The notes beneath the pieces were generated by a model. That model was not told where the DNA came from. It ran no database searches and saw nothing but the letters and a program-made list of their open reading frames with translations. From the NCBI RefSeq assembly GCF_900105835.1, contig NZ_LT629783.1, forward strand, positions 4,300,501 through 4,364,500: a DNA stretch of 64,000 nucleotides. The letters run 5' to 3'. The translations under genes and the position numbers were made by a program. This document shows, one piece after another, positions 8,029 through 19,702 of the stretch (positions within the stretch are counted from its first letter, which is position 1; the number at the start of each line of letters is the position of its first letter). This stretch comes from Pseudomonas fragi (GTDB taxonomy: Bacteria > Pseudomonadota > Gammaproteobacteria > Pseudomonadales > Pseudomonadaceae).

Positions 8029-9675
8029 ATGCAAGACTGGCAGCGCTCGGTGATCTATCAGATCTACCCAAAAAGTTTTTACAGCCACGCGGGCAACGCC
8101 ACCGGTGACTTGCTCGGGGTGGTCGACAAGCTCGATTACCTGCAGTGGCTGGGTGTGGACTACCTGTGGCTGACGCCGTTTTTACGCTCGCCCCAGCGTG
8201 ACAATGGCTATGACATCAGCGATTACTACGCCATCGACCCGAGCTACGGCAGCATGGCCGATTGCGAGTTGCTGATCCGCGAAGCCGGTGCCCGCGGCCT
8301 CAAGCTGATGCTCGATATCGTGGTCAACCACACCTCCATCGAGCACGAATGGTTCCAGCAGGCGCGCAGCAGCCTCGACAACCCGTACCGCGACTTCTAT
8401 ATCTGGCGCGACCAGCCAAACAACTGGGAATCCAAGTTCGGTGGCTCGGCCTGGGAATACGAGGCGCAAACCGGCCAGTACTACCTGCACCTGTTTGACC
8501 ACACTCAGGCCGACCTCAACTGGGACAACCCCAAGGTGCGTGCCGAGGTCTACAAACTGATGTGTTTTTGGCGGGACAAGGGCGTGGGCGGTTTCCGCCT
8601 GGACGTGATCAACCTGATCTCGAAACCGGCGCACTTCCCCCAGGACGACAGCGACGGCCGCCGCTTCTATACCGACGGCCCCAACGTGCATGAGTACCTG
8701 CAGGAGATGCACCGCGAAGTGTTTGCCGGCCACGATCTGGTCAGCGTCGGCGAGATGTCGTCCACCAGCCTTGAGCACTGCATCCGGTATTCGCGGCCCG
8801 ACAGTGAGGAGCTGTCGATGACCTTCAACTTCCATCACTTGAAAGTTGATTACCCGAACATGCAAAAGTGGCAGCGGGCTGATTTCGACTTCCTGCAGCT
8901 CAAGGGCATCCTGTCGCACTGGCAAACCGGCATGCAGGCGGGTGGCGGCTGGAACGCGCTGTTTTGGTGTAACCACGACCAGCCCCGTGTGGTCTCGCGT
9001 TTTGGTGATGACGGCGAACACCGCGTGGTCTCGGCCAAGATGCTGGCCACCGCGTTGCACTTTCTGCAAGGCACGCCCTATGTCTACCAGGGCGAAGAAA
9101 TCGGCATGACCAACCCGGGGTTCGAACATATCGAGCAGTACCGCGATGTCGAAACCCTGAATATCTATCGCCTCAAGCGTGAAGCGGGTGTGCCTCACGA
9201 CGAATGCATGGCTGCGATCAAGCAAAAGTCGCGGGATAACGGCCGCACGCCGATGCAATGGGACCATCAGCCCAACGCCGGTTTCAGCAGCGCCGAGCCG
9301 TGGCTTGGCATCCCCGCCAACGCGGCTTTTATCAACGTTGAAGACCAGCGCAATGACCCGGCTTCAGTGCTGCATCACTACCGTCACTTGATCGCCTTGC
9401 GTCGCGCAGAGCCGTTGCTGAAACACGGTGAATACCGTCTGTTGTTGCCCGAGCACAAGCAGGTGTGGGTCTATGTGCGTGAGGGCGCTGGCGAGCGTCT
9501 GCTGGTGATCAATAACTTCTACGGCACGCCCTGCGACTTCGAATTACCGGAAGGGGTGATTGCCGCGGACATGAGCCAGCGGCTGCTGATCAGCAACTAC
9601 GACGACTGCCCGGTGCGCAGCAACAGGATCTCGCTGCGGCCCTATGAGTCTTTCGTGCTGCACCTGAACACCTGA
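8029..9675 (+). CDS. treC: Alpha,alpha-phosphotrehalase
   Basis: A 548-aa cytoplasmic GH13 enzyme that splits trehalose-6-phosphate into glucose and glucose-6-phosphate. It begins WQRSVIYQIYPKSFY, typical of the TreC/oligo-1,6-glucosidase subfamily. GH13 motifs are in order: DIVVNHTS, GFRLDVIN with the nucleophile Asp, VGEMSS with the acid/base Glu, and WCNHDQPRVVSRFGDD with the transition-state-stabilising Asp. It is the second gene of the operon, separated from treP by one REP. Often named treA in Pseudomonas annotations. Confidence 0.93.
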   Translation: MQDWQRSVIYQIYPKSFYSHAGNATGDLLGVVDKLDYLQWLGVDYLWLTPFLRSPQRDNGYDISDYYAIDPSYGSMADCELLIREAGARGLKLMLDIVVNHTSIEHEWFQQARSSLDNPYRDFYIWRDQPNNWESKFGGSAWEYEAQTGQYYLHLFDHTQADLNWDNPKVRAEVYKLMCFWRDKGVGGFRLDVINLISKPAHFPQDDSDGRRFYTDGPNVHEYLQEMHREVFAGHDLVSVGEMSSTSLEHCIRYSRPDSEELSMTFNFHHLKVDYPNMQKWQRADFDFLQLKGILSHWQTGMQAGGGWNALFWCNHDQPRVVSRFGDDGEHRVVSAKMLATALHFLQGTPYVYQGEEIGMTNPGFEHIEQYRDVETLNIYRLKREAGVPHDECMAAIKQKSRDNGRTPMQWDHQPNAGFSSAEPWLGIPANAAFINVEDQRNDPASVLHHYRHLIALRRAEPLLKHGEYRLLLPEHKQVWVYVREGAGERLLVINNFYGTPCDFELPEGVIAADMSQRLLISNYDDCPVRSNRISLRPYESFVLHLNT

Positions 9676-9687
9676 AGCTGGATTCCT

Positions 9688-9776
9688 CTGTGGGAGCGGG
9701 CTTGCTCGCGATTCAGGCAACTCGACAGGCCTGAATCAACACGGTGTGACCATCGCGGGCAAGCCCGCTCCCACAG
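9688..9776. repeat. REP pair
   Basis: GTGGGAGCGGGCTTGCTCGC in direct orientation, then GCGGGCAAGCCCGCTCCCAC inverted, flanking about 45 bp. It lies between the phosphotrehalase and porin genes and is followed closely by the porin ribosome binding site. Confidence 0.93.
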
Positions 9777-9790
9777 AAATATGGCTGTAA

Positions 9791-11041
<1,251 letters not shown>

Positions 11042-11100
11042 GCGAGCTGTCGGGGCTCGCGCTCCATCGGCATTTAACTGAATCAACTGCAGGTGAAGTC

Positions 11101-13626
<2,526 letters not shown>

Positions 13627-13628
13627 AC

Positions 13629-13904
13629 ATGTTCGATAAAGTGCTCAAAGCTTTCTGGAAGGCCCTGACCCCCGATCTGGTGGCGGATGAACCGGGCAAA
13701 CCGGCGTCGACCCTGGATAAAACAGTGCTGGCCGCGCTGGGCGGTGCCGGCAATATCAAGACCGAACAGCGGGTGGCCTTGACCCGGATCCGTGTGGAGC
13801 TGGCCGATATCACCCGTCTGGATCCGCAAGCCCTGCGTGTGGCGGGGGTGCCGGGCATCTTGAGTCTGCCGGGCGGGGTGGTGCATTTGGTGGTGGGGGT
13901 GTAG
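13629..13904 (+). CDS. Small EIIB-like protein lacking the phosphorylatable cysteine
   Basis: A 91-aa protein starting 2 bp after the EIIA-HPr-EI stop, so surely translationally linked. Residues about 30-91 follow the EIIB fold of glucose-type PTS proteins (VLAALGGAGNI, LTRIRVELAD, GVPGILSLPGGVVHLVVGV). Aligned to TreP (HCVTRLRL) the active-site cysteine is replaced by A50 (VALTRIRV). It cannot carry phosphate in the usual way and has no EIIC attached. It may be a regulatory decoy for the EIIA domain or for TreP; this is inference. It is the last gene of the tre operon. Confidence 0.82.
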   Translation: MFDKVLKAFWKALTPDLVADEPGKPASTLDKTVLAALGGAGNIKTEQRVALTRIRVELADITRLDPQALRVAGVPGILSLPGGVVHLVVGV

Positions 13905-13925
13905 ACCCAGTCCAACGGCCCTTGG

Positions 13926-14012
13926 GTGGGAGCGGGCTTGCTCGCGATAACAGCGCTGCGGTGTACCTGTAACACCGCAGTGATCCCATCGCGAGCAAGC
14001 CCGCTCCCACAG
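13926..14012. repeat. REP pair
   Basis: Two inverted GTGGGAGCGGGCTTGCTCGC units with an internal CTGCGGTGT/ACACCGCAG stem. It lies at the end of the tre operon, where it may serve as a 3' mRNA boundary. Confidence 0.93.
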
Positions 14013-14139
14013 GGGGGGTGTTTGCCTGCCGACTGTGACCCTTCGCCACCCCGCCCTTACTGTTTCGCAACTGCAGGTGTATCGTATTCGCCTTTTGCGG
14101 GCCCAACGCCCGCGCCGGATACGAGAGGTAGTTGAATCC

Positions 14140-15516
14140 ATGTCCTTTACCCGTCGACAAATACTCGGTGGTCTGGCCGGCCTGGTAGTGGTGGGTGTTG
14201 GCGCAGGAGGCGCTTCGCGTTACTGGCTGGGCAAGGTGGCCGCCGAGAACGCCAGCCACGATTACGAACTGATCAGCGCGCCACTGGACGTTGAGCTGGT
14301 GCCTGGTCATATCACCCAGGCCTGGGCCTTTGGCCCTTCGGCGCCCGGCACCGAGCTGCGGGTGCGCCAGGGCGAGTGGCTGCGGGTACGCTTTATCAAC
14401 CACCTGCCGGTGGCGACCACCATCCACTGGCACGGTATCCGCCTGCCCCTGGAAATGGACGGCGTGCCCTACGTCTCGCAATTGCCGGTATTGCCGGGTG
14501 AATACTTCGATTACAAGTTCCGCGTACCCGATGCGGGCAGCTACTGGTATCACCCCCACGTCAACAGCAGCGAAGAACTGGGCCGTGGCCTGGTCGGCCC
14601 GCTGATTGTCGAAGAGCGCGAACCCACCGGTTTCAAGCACGAGCGTACCCTGAGCATCAAGAACTGGCATGTGGACGAAGAGGGTGCCTTCCTGCCGTTC
14701 AGCATCACCCGCGAGGCGGCCCGCGGCGGTACGGCGGGGCGGCTGTCGACGATCAATGGCGTGCATGTGCCGACCATTGACCTGCCTGCCGGGCAGATCA
14801 CCCGCGTGCGCATTCTCAACCTCGACAACACCCTGACCTATCGCCTGAATATTCCCGGCGTGGAAGCGATGATCTACGCCCTGGACGGCAACCCCATCGC
14901 GCCACGGCCGCTGGGCAAGGACTACTGGCTGGGCCCGGGCATGCGCATTTGCCTGGGGATCAAGGCCCCGGCTGCAGGCGAGGAGCTGTCGTTGCGTGAC
15001 GGCCCGGTGCGTCTGGGTACCCTGCGCTCGGTCGCCAGCGCCGATGCGCCGGCTGAGTGGCCACCGGCGTTGCCCGCCAACCCGATTGCCGAGCCTGACG
15101 TGGCGAATGCCGAGAAGATCAACTTCAACTTTGAGTGGGTCGGTTCGGTGTCCGAAGACCTGGGGCCCGATCAGCCGCCGAGCCTGTGGCAGATCAACGG
15201 CGTGGCCTGGGATATCAAGGACAAGACCTGCGCCGACCGGCCGATTGCCAAACTCAAGCTGGGGCAGAGCTATATCTTCGAGTTGAAGAACATGACCCAG
15301 TACCAGCACCCCATCCATTTGCACGGCATGAGCTTCAAGGTGCTGGCGTCCAACCGCAAAAAGATCATCCCGTATTTCACCGACACCTACCTGCTGGGCA
15401 AAAACGAACGTGCCCGCGTGGCGCTGGTGGCGGATAATCCCGGCGTGTGGATGTTCCACTGCCATGTGATTGATCACATGGAAACCGGCCTGATGGCCGC
15501 TATTGAGGTTTCCTGA
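14140..15516 (+). CDS. Tat-exported multicopper oxidase
   Basis: A 458-aa protein starting at the ATG at 14140, which gives a twin-arginine signal (FTRRQILGGLAGLVVVGVGAG); the frame runs further upstream without signal sense. The copper ligands of three-cupredoxin laccase-type oxidases are all present: HWHG (H96, H98), YWYHPH (H138, H140), HPIHLHG near residue 390 and HCHVIDHMETG (H440-C441-H442) at the C-terminus. No methionine-rich CueO-type insert is seen, so the substrate is unclear. Its stop overlaps the tadA start (TGATG), so the two are translationally coupled. Confidence 0.9.
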   Translation: MSFTRRQILGGLAGLVVVGVGAGGASRYWLGKVAAENASHDYELISAPLDVELVPGHITQAWAFGPSAPGTELRVRQGEWLRVRFINHLPVATTIHWHGIRLPLEMDGVPYVSQLPVLPGEYFDYKFRVPDAGSYWYHPHVNSSEELGRGLVGPLIVEEREPTGFKHERTLSIKNWHVDEEGAFLPFSITREAARGGTAGRLSTINGVHVPTIDLPAGQITRVRILNLDNTLTYRLNIPGVEAMIYALDGNPIAPRPLGKDYWLGPGMRICLGIKAPAAGEELSLRDGPVRLGTLRSVASADAPAEWPPALPANPIAEPDVANAEKINFNFEWVGSVSEDLGPDQPPSLWQINGVAWDIKDKTCADRPIAKLKLGQSYIFELKNMTQYQHPIHLHGMSFKVLASNRKKIIPYFTDTYLLGKNERARVALVADNPGVWMFHCHVIDHMETGLMAAIEVS

Positions 15517-16004
15517 TGCGACAAGGGCGTCAACCCCGGATCATCGACCGCAGCCGCGATCAAGACTTTATGCGTGAAGCCCTGGCCCTGGCGGCCCAGG
15601 GTGCGGCACTGGGCGAAGTGCCGGTGGGCGCGGTGCTGGTACAGGACGGTGAAATCATTGGCCGTGGCTTCAACTGCCCGATCAGCGGCAGCGACCCCAG
15701 CGCCCACGCCGAGATGATGGCCATTCGCGCCGCCGCCACGGCCGTCAACAACTACCGGCTGCCGGGCAGTACCCTGTATGTGACGCTGGAGCCGTGCAGC
15801 ATGTGTGCGGGGCTGATCGTGCATTCGCGGGTGGCGCGGGTGGTGTACGGCGCGCTGGAGCCCAAGGCCGGGATTGTACAAAGCCAGGGGCAGTTTTTTA
15901 CCCAGGGCTTTCTGAATCACCGGGTGCTGTATGAAGGCGGGGTGTTGGCTGAAGAGTGCGGGGCGATCCTCAGCGAGTTCTTCAAGGCCAGAAGAGCTCG
16001 CTGA
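15516..16004 (+). CDS. tadA: tRNA-specific adenosine deaminase
   Basis: A 162-aa enzyme that converts A34 to inosine in tRNA-Arg(ACG), needed to read CGN codons. Zinc and catalytic motifs are intact: HAE (in SAHAEMMAIR, with the proton-shuttling Glu) and PCSMC. Its ATG shares one base with the stop of the preceding oxidase gene. Confidence 0.96.
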   Translation: MRQGRQPRIIDRSRDQDFMREALALAAQGAALGEVPVGAVLVQDGEIIGRGFNCPISGSDPSAHAEMMAIRAAATAVNNYRLPGSTLYVTLEPCSMCAGLIVHSRVARVVYGALEPKAGIVQSQGQFFTQGFLNHRVLYEGGVLAEECGAILSEFFKARRAR

Positions 16005-16006
16005 AC

Positions 16007-16095
16007 CTGTGGGAGCGGGCTTGCTCGCGATAGCATCACCTCGGTGTATCAGACATATCGAGGCGTCTGCATCGCGAGCAAGCCCGCTCCCACAG
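16007..16095. repeat. REP pair
   Basis: CTGTGGGAGCGGGCTTGCTC direct, then GCGAGCAAGCCCGCTCCCAC inverted. It lies between the converging tadA and cmoB genes and probably forms the shared 3' end. Confidence 0.93.
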
Positions 16096-16111
16096 GGGTG
16101 AAGGGGGTGTG

Positions 16112-17068
16112 TTACTTCCTCGCCACTATCACCGCCCGCATCGGCGCCGGCAGGCCTTCGATGGTTTTGCTGTGGTCGTTCGGGTCCAGGTAGTCGCTCA
16201 GCGACTGGTATTTCATCCACTCGGTGGCACGCTGCTCTTCAACCGTGGTGACGCTCACGTCCACGCAGCGCACATCGCTGAAACCGGCACGGCGCAACCA
16301 GCGCTCCAGCGCCGGGATCGAGGGCAGGAACCACACGTTGCGCATCTGCGCGTAGCGGTCTTCCGGTACCAGTACCTGGTTCACGTCGCCTTCGATCACC
16401 AGGGTTTCCAGCACCAGTTCGCCGCCCTTGACCAAGCAGTCTTTCAACGCCAGCAGATGCTCGATGGGCGAACGGCGATGGTAGAACACGCCCATGGAAA
16501 ACACGGTGTCGAAGCCTTCCAGGTTCGGCGGCAGGTCTTCGAACGGGAACGGCAGGTGCCATGCCGCTTCCTGTTGCAAAAAGCGCTGCACGGCCTGGAA
16601 CTGGCAGAAGAACAGCCAGTTGGGGTCTACGCCAATCACGCTGTGGGCGCCGGCGCCGAGCATGCGCCACATGTAGTAGCCGTTGCCGCAACCCACATCG
16701 AGGATGCGCTTGCCCTTGAGGTCGATATGCGGCGCGACCCGTGACCACTTCCAGTCCGAGTGCCATTCGGTGTCGACGTGTACGCCAAACAGGTCGAACG
16801 GGCCTTTGCGCCACGGCGACAGGCCCATCAGTGCCTCGCGCATCTGCGCTCGGGTGGCGTCGTCGCAGTCGGTGTCCAGGGTCAGGCCATTCAACAGGTC
16901 GATTTCGCTCGGTTTAACGTCGGGCAAGGCATCCAGCGCGCTTTGCCAGCGCTCCAGGTCGCCGTGGCCTTTTTCCATTTTTACGTCGAGCTGGGCTTGC
17001 AGGGTATTGGCCCATTCAGCCAGTGGAGTACCGGCCAGACGCCGGGCAAGAGGGGACAGATCAATCAT
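16112..17068 (-). CDS. cmoB: tRNA U34 carboxymethyltransferase
   Basis: A 318-aa enzyme that uses carboxy-S-adenosylmethionine to carboxymethylate 5-hydroxyuridine at the tRNA wobble position, giving cmo5U. The SAM-type Rossmann motif is [15 protein letters not shown] ([16 protein letters not shown]), followed by the conserved [12 protein letters not shown] and ETLVIEG segments. It overlaps the end of cmoA by 4 bp (ATGA), so substrate maker and user are co-translated. Confidence 0.96.
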   Translation of the reverse strand: MIDLSPLARRLAGTPLAEWANTLQAQLDVKMEKGHGDLERWQSALDALPDVKPSEIDLLNGLTLDTDCDDATRAQMREALMGLSPWRKGPFDLFGVHVDTEWHSDWKWSRVAPHIDLKGKRILDVGCGNGYYMWRMLGAGAHSVIGVDPNWLFFCQFQAVQRFLQQEAAWHLPFPFEDLPPNLEGFDTVFSMGVFYHRRSPIEHLLALKDCLVKGGELVLETLVIEGDVNQVLVPEDRYAQMRNVWFLPSIPALERWLRRAGFSDVRCVDVSVTTVEEQRATEWMKYQSLSDYLDPNDHSKTIEGLPAPMRAVIVARK

Positions 17069-17808
17069 GGCAAGGCAATCAACGAGGCAAAGTTAAGACA
17101 CTGGAACCACGGCACGACTTTCGAGAACCCGGCCGCCAGCAGGCGTTCGCGGTGTTCTTCGAGGCTGTCGGGCTTCATGACGTTTTCAATGGCGCTGCGC
17201 TTTTGTGCGATTTCCAGTTCGCTATAGCCGTTGGCCCGCTTGAAGGCCACATGCAGGTCGGTGAGCAGGCCGTGCTCTTCGGGATCACTGAAACGCAGCT
17301 TTTCCGAGAGGATCAGGGCGCCGCCCGGCAGCAACGACTGACGGATACGGCCCAGCAGCGCCAGGCGCTGTTCAGGGGCGATAAATTGCAGGGTGAAGTT
17401 CAGCGCCACCACCGACGCGGGTTCAAATTCCAGCGCCAGGATATCGCCCTCGATCACCTCGACCGGCAACAGCTCCTGAAACATCGAGTTCTGCCCGTTG
17501 AGGTATTCGCGGCAGCGCTCGACCATCGCCGCCGAGTTGTCCACGGCAATCACCTTGCAGCCGTCCGTGCGCACATGGCGGCGCAGGGCCTGGGTCACCG
17601 CGCCCAGTGAGCAGCCAAGGTCGTACAGCACGCTGTCGGGCCGGGCGAACTGGGCGGCGAGTACGCCGAGGTTCTCGACGATGGTCGGGTAGCCGGGCAC
17701 CGAGCGCTTGATCATGTCCGGGAACACCCGCACCACGTCTTCGTTAAAGGCGAAGTCCGGCACCTGGGCCAGGGGCTGGGCGAATATACGGTCAGGTTCT
17801 TTGCTCAC
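17065..17808 (-). CDS. cmoA: Carboxy-S-adenosylmethionine synthase
   Basis: A 247-aa enzyme that makes carboxy-SAM from SAM and prephenate, the cofactor used by CmoB. The start [23 protein letters not shown]... is typical of CmoA. The methyltransferase-like motif [12 protein letters not shown] and [11 protein letters not shown] are visible. It is the first gene of the cmoA-cmoB pair; an 84-bp gap separates it from the convergent-free upstream gene on the same strand. Confidence 0.96.
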   Translation of the reverse strand: MSKEPDRIFAQPLAQVPDFAFNEDVVRVFPDMIKRSVPGYPTIVENLGVLAAQFARPDSVLYDLGCSLGAVTQALRRHVRTDGCKVIAVDNSAAMVERCREYLNGQNSMFQELLPVEVIEGDILALEFEPASVVALNFTLQFIAPEQRLALLGRIRQSLLPGGALILSEKLRFSDPEEHGLLTDLHVAFKRANGYSELEIAQKRSAIENVMKPDSLEEHRERLLAAGFSKVVPWFQCLNFASLIALP

Positions 17809-17892
17809 GACGGTTCCGGCGCTGGAAATTTTAAAAGGGGCGGCATTTTAGCCAAGTTGGCGCCGGGATGCGCGGTCTGTCTGATAAACCGT

Positions 17893-18528
17893 TCAGCGCC
17901 TGCCCTGGCTGAACGTCGAGGCGGCGATACCCCATTGGCCCAGCCAGTAACTGAGGATGATCAGGTAGGGCGCGGCGGCGAACGGCTGCACAAAGCGGTC
18001 GATGCCAATCAGGCTGTCCGAGACCACAAATGCCAAGGCGCCTGCCGCGGCCAGCCAGGCCGAACGTTTGGCCACGCTGCTGCCCAGGCGGGCGAGGGCG
18101 CGCCAGAGCATGGCGCTGATGGCCAGGGCATAGACACTCACCGGCACCAGCAAATCGCCCAGGCCCTGACTGGCCATGACGCTCAACAAGCTGCCACCGG
18201 CAAGCAGTGCCAGGATCAGGGCCGGCACGGCAGGGCGGCGGCAGTCCACAAGGTAGGCCTTGAGATAGGCCAGGTGGGCGAACAAAAACGCCCCAAGGCC
18301 AAATACAAACAGATCTTGTGGCCAGGCCAGCAGGATGTCGCCCAGCAGGGAAAACCCCAGGCCAATGCTGATCCAGCGTCGATAGGGGCTGACAGGTCCG
18401 CTGTGCAGCCAGCCGAGCAACGCCAGTACCGGTACGGGCTTGGTCAGCAGGCACAGCATTATGGCGTGCGTGCTGACGCCATAGAGGTAGGTGGCAGCGC
18501 CCAAGATCGCAAGGATCAGCCACGTCAT
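17893..18528 (-). CDS. Lysoplasmalogenase (YhhN family)
   Basis: A 211-aa integral membrane protein with about eight hydrophobic helices. Family signatures include LLTKPVPVLALL near the N-terminus, GLGFSLLGDILLAWP with the conserved Gly-Asp, and VVSDSLIGIDRF with a second conserved Ser-Asp. The YhhN/TMEM86 family hydrolyses the vinyl-ether bond of lysoplasmalogens; the bacterial substrate is less certain. It starts 1 bp after the stop of the protease inhibitor gene, so the two form an operon. Confidence 0.85.
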   Translation of the reverse strand: MTWLILAILGAATYLYGVSTHAIMLCLLTKPVPVLALLGWLHSGPVSPYRRWISIGLGFSLLGDILLAWPQDLFVFGLGAFLFAHLAYLKAYLVDCRRPAVPALILALLAGGSLLSVMASQGLGDLLVPVSVYALAISAMLWRALARLGSSVAKRSAWLAAAGALAFVVSDSLIGIDRFVQPFAAAPYLIILSYWLGQWGIAASTFSQGRR

Positions 18529-18529
18529 A

Positions 18530-18922
18530 TCAGTTCACCGTGATCGGGCAGTCGAACACCTGTGCCGGTTCGGCTTCAGGTTCCCACGGTTGCTGAGAGG
18601 TCAGGCGCAGGCGGCCGCTGCCAGGGGCAAATACCTGAAAGCGCCAGGTCGATTGGCCGCCGCTGCCCAGTAGCTGGCCGTTGTCGCTGCTGGTGTAGAC
18701 CTCCGGCCCCAGGCTGCGCAGCACGCCGCCAGCAGAGTCCTGAATAGACCAGCGGTAACCGGTAGTGGGGTTGCTCGGCAGTGACACGATCAGCTGTTGG
18801 CCCACATGCAGTTGCTGGGGGCAGTCGCTTTGGTCTTCGAGGGTAACGTTGTGTGCAGGCTGTTGCGCACAGGCCGTCAGCAGGCTGAGGGCGAGCAGGG
18901 GGATAAGGCGTACTGGGGGCAT
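18530..18922 (-). CDS. Chagasin-like cysteine protease inhibitor (I42), probable lipoprotein
   Basis: A 130-aa protein from the ATG at 18922, which gives MPPVRLIPLLALSLLTAC with lipobox LTAC. The chagasin loops are visible: NPTTGYRW (loop 2), the glycine-rich segment LLGSGGQSTWRF and QPWEP (loop 6). Members block papain-like cysteine proteases, so in a periplasmic or surface lipoprotein this could protect the cell against host or predator proteases. It is followed immediately by the lysoplasmalogenase gene. Confidence 0.85.
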   Translation of the reverse strand: MPPVRLIPLLALSLLTACAQQPAHNVTLEDQSDCPQQLHVGQQLIVSLPSNPTTGYRWSIQDSAGGVLRSLGPEVYTSSDNGQLLGSGGQSTWRFQVFAPGSGRLRLTSQQPWEPEAEPAQVFDCPITVN

Positions 18923-18997
18923 TGAAGGCTCCGGTCGGGCAAACACAATGGCGCAGCATACCCCATGACGGGTGCTGTGCCATTTGTCCTCGGCCGG

Positions 18998-19492
18998 CTA
19001 AAAAGACGCGTGGGGCGGGCTGATGCTGAAGTCGCCGCACATCTCCATGCTGTTGCCGTTGTGGTCCAGGCCTTCCATTGTGAACAGGCGGGCGCTGTAG
19101 CAACTCTCGACCACACTCAGGTGCAGGGTGCCGACATCGGCCTGGTTCAAGTGATAGACCTGGCGGCCATCGACTTCAACACATTCGATATAGGACATGG
19201 ACTGGATGGGGCCGTGCTCGTCTTTTTTGAACAGGTAGATGCCTGACTGGATATTGATATCCAGCGTGAAGGCCACCGCGCGATAAGCGGTTGAGCCAAA
19301 GTCATCGAACTCGCCGGTAATGACGATTTTTTTCTGGCTGCTGGCAAAGGTCATTTCCTGCGCGGTAAAAGCAGGACGGTCCAGCAGCTCGGCCTTGAGT
19401 TCTCCCCGGGTTCTGGGATTGAAGATTTTTTGTCCTGACTCCTTGAGCCTCAGGACATCCGGGTTCTCATATACAGGATGATGAAGTGCCAT
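18998..19492 (-). CDS. Protein of unknown function behind a perfect palindrome (164 aa)
   Basis: I do not recognise a family. The start is placed at the ATG at 19492 (MALHHPVYENPDVL) because GCAGGAAAAG lies about 8 bp before it; an ATG five codons upstream (19507) is the alternative. There is no signal peptide or membrane helix. The sequence looks like a single beta-rich soluble domain (KKIVITGEFDDFG, YRAVAFTLDINIQSG, GTLHLSVVESC). It stands alone, 76 bp upstream of the inhibitor gene on the same strand, with a 28-bp perfect inverted repeat 60 bp before its start that matches one upstream of the Tc-toxin genes. Confidence 0.72.
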   Translation of the reverse strand: MALHHPVYENPDVLRLKESGQKIFNPRTRGELKAELLDRPAFTAQEMTFASSQKKIVITGEFDDFGSTAYRAVAFTLDINIQSGIYLFKKDEHGPIQSMSYIECVEVDGRQVYHLNQADVGTLHLSVVESCYSARLFTMEGLDHNGNSMEMCGDFSISPPHASF

Positions 19493-19552
19493 ATTCTTTT
19501 CCTGCATTATTTTTGTGGGAATTGTCTCTATTAAGGATGGGAAATGGGCAAT

Positions 19553-19580
19553 CGTCTACTGTCATAAATGACAGTAGACG
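19553..19580. promoter_or_regulatory. Perfect 13-bp inverted repeat, candidate operator
   Basis: CGTCTACTGTCAT (19553-19565), spacer AA, ATGACAGTAGACG (19568-19580). There is no T tract, so it is not a terminator; it lies 60 bp upstream of the unknown gene at 19492. The core CTGTCA-N4-TGACAG recurs at 52896-52911. Confidence 0.75.
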
Positions 19581-19702
19581 TGTCTAGTTGGCGACTTGCA
19601 CGGTATTTTGGATCCAATGTGCGAGTGCCGAAGCAGGCAGCCCGACTGGCCTGTTGGATCGCGGTGAAGCCATCCCGGGCCAGTCAGGGCTAACAAACAG
19701 TT

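Noticed and set aside
13810..15477. 555-aa open frame antisense to the multicopper oxidase
   Set aside because: A shadow frame; the opposite strand has all oxidase motifs and the frame runs through a REP pair.
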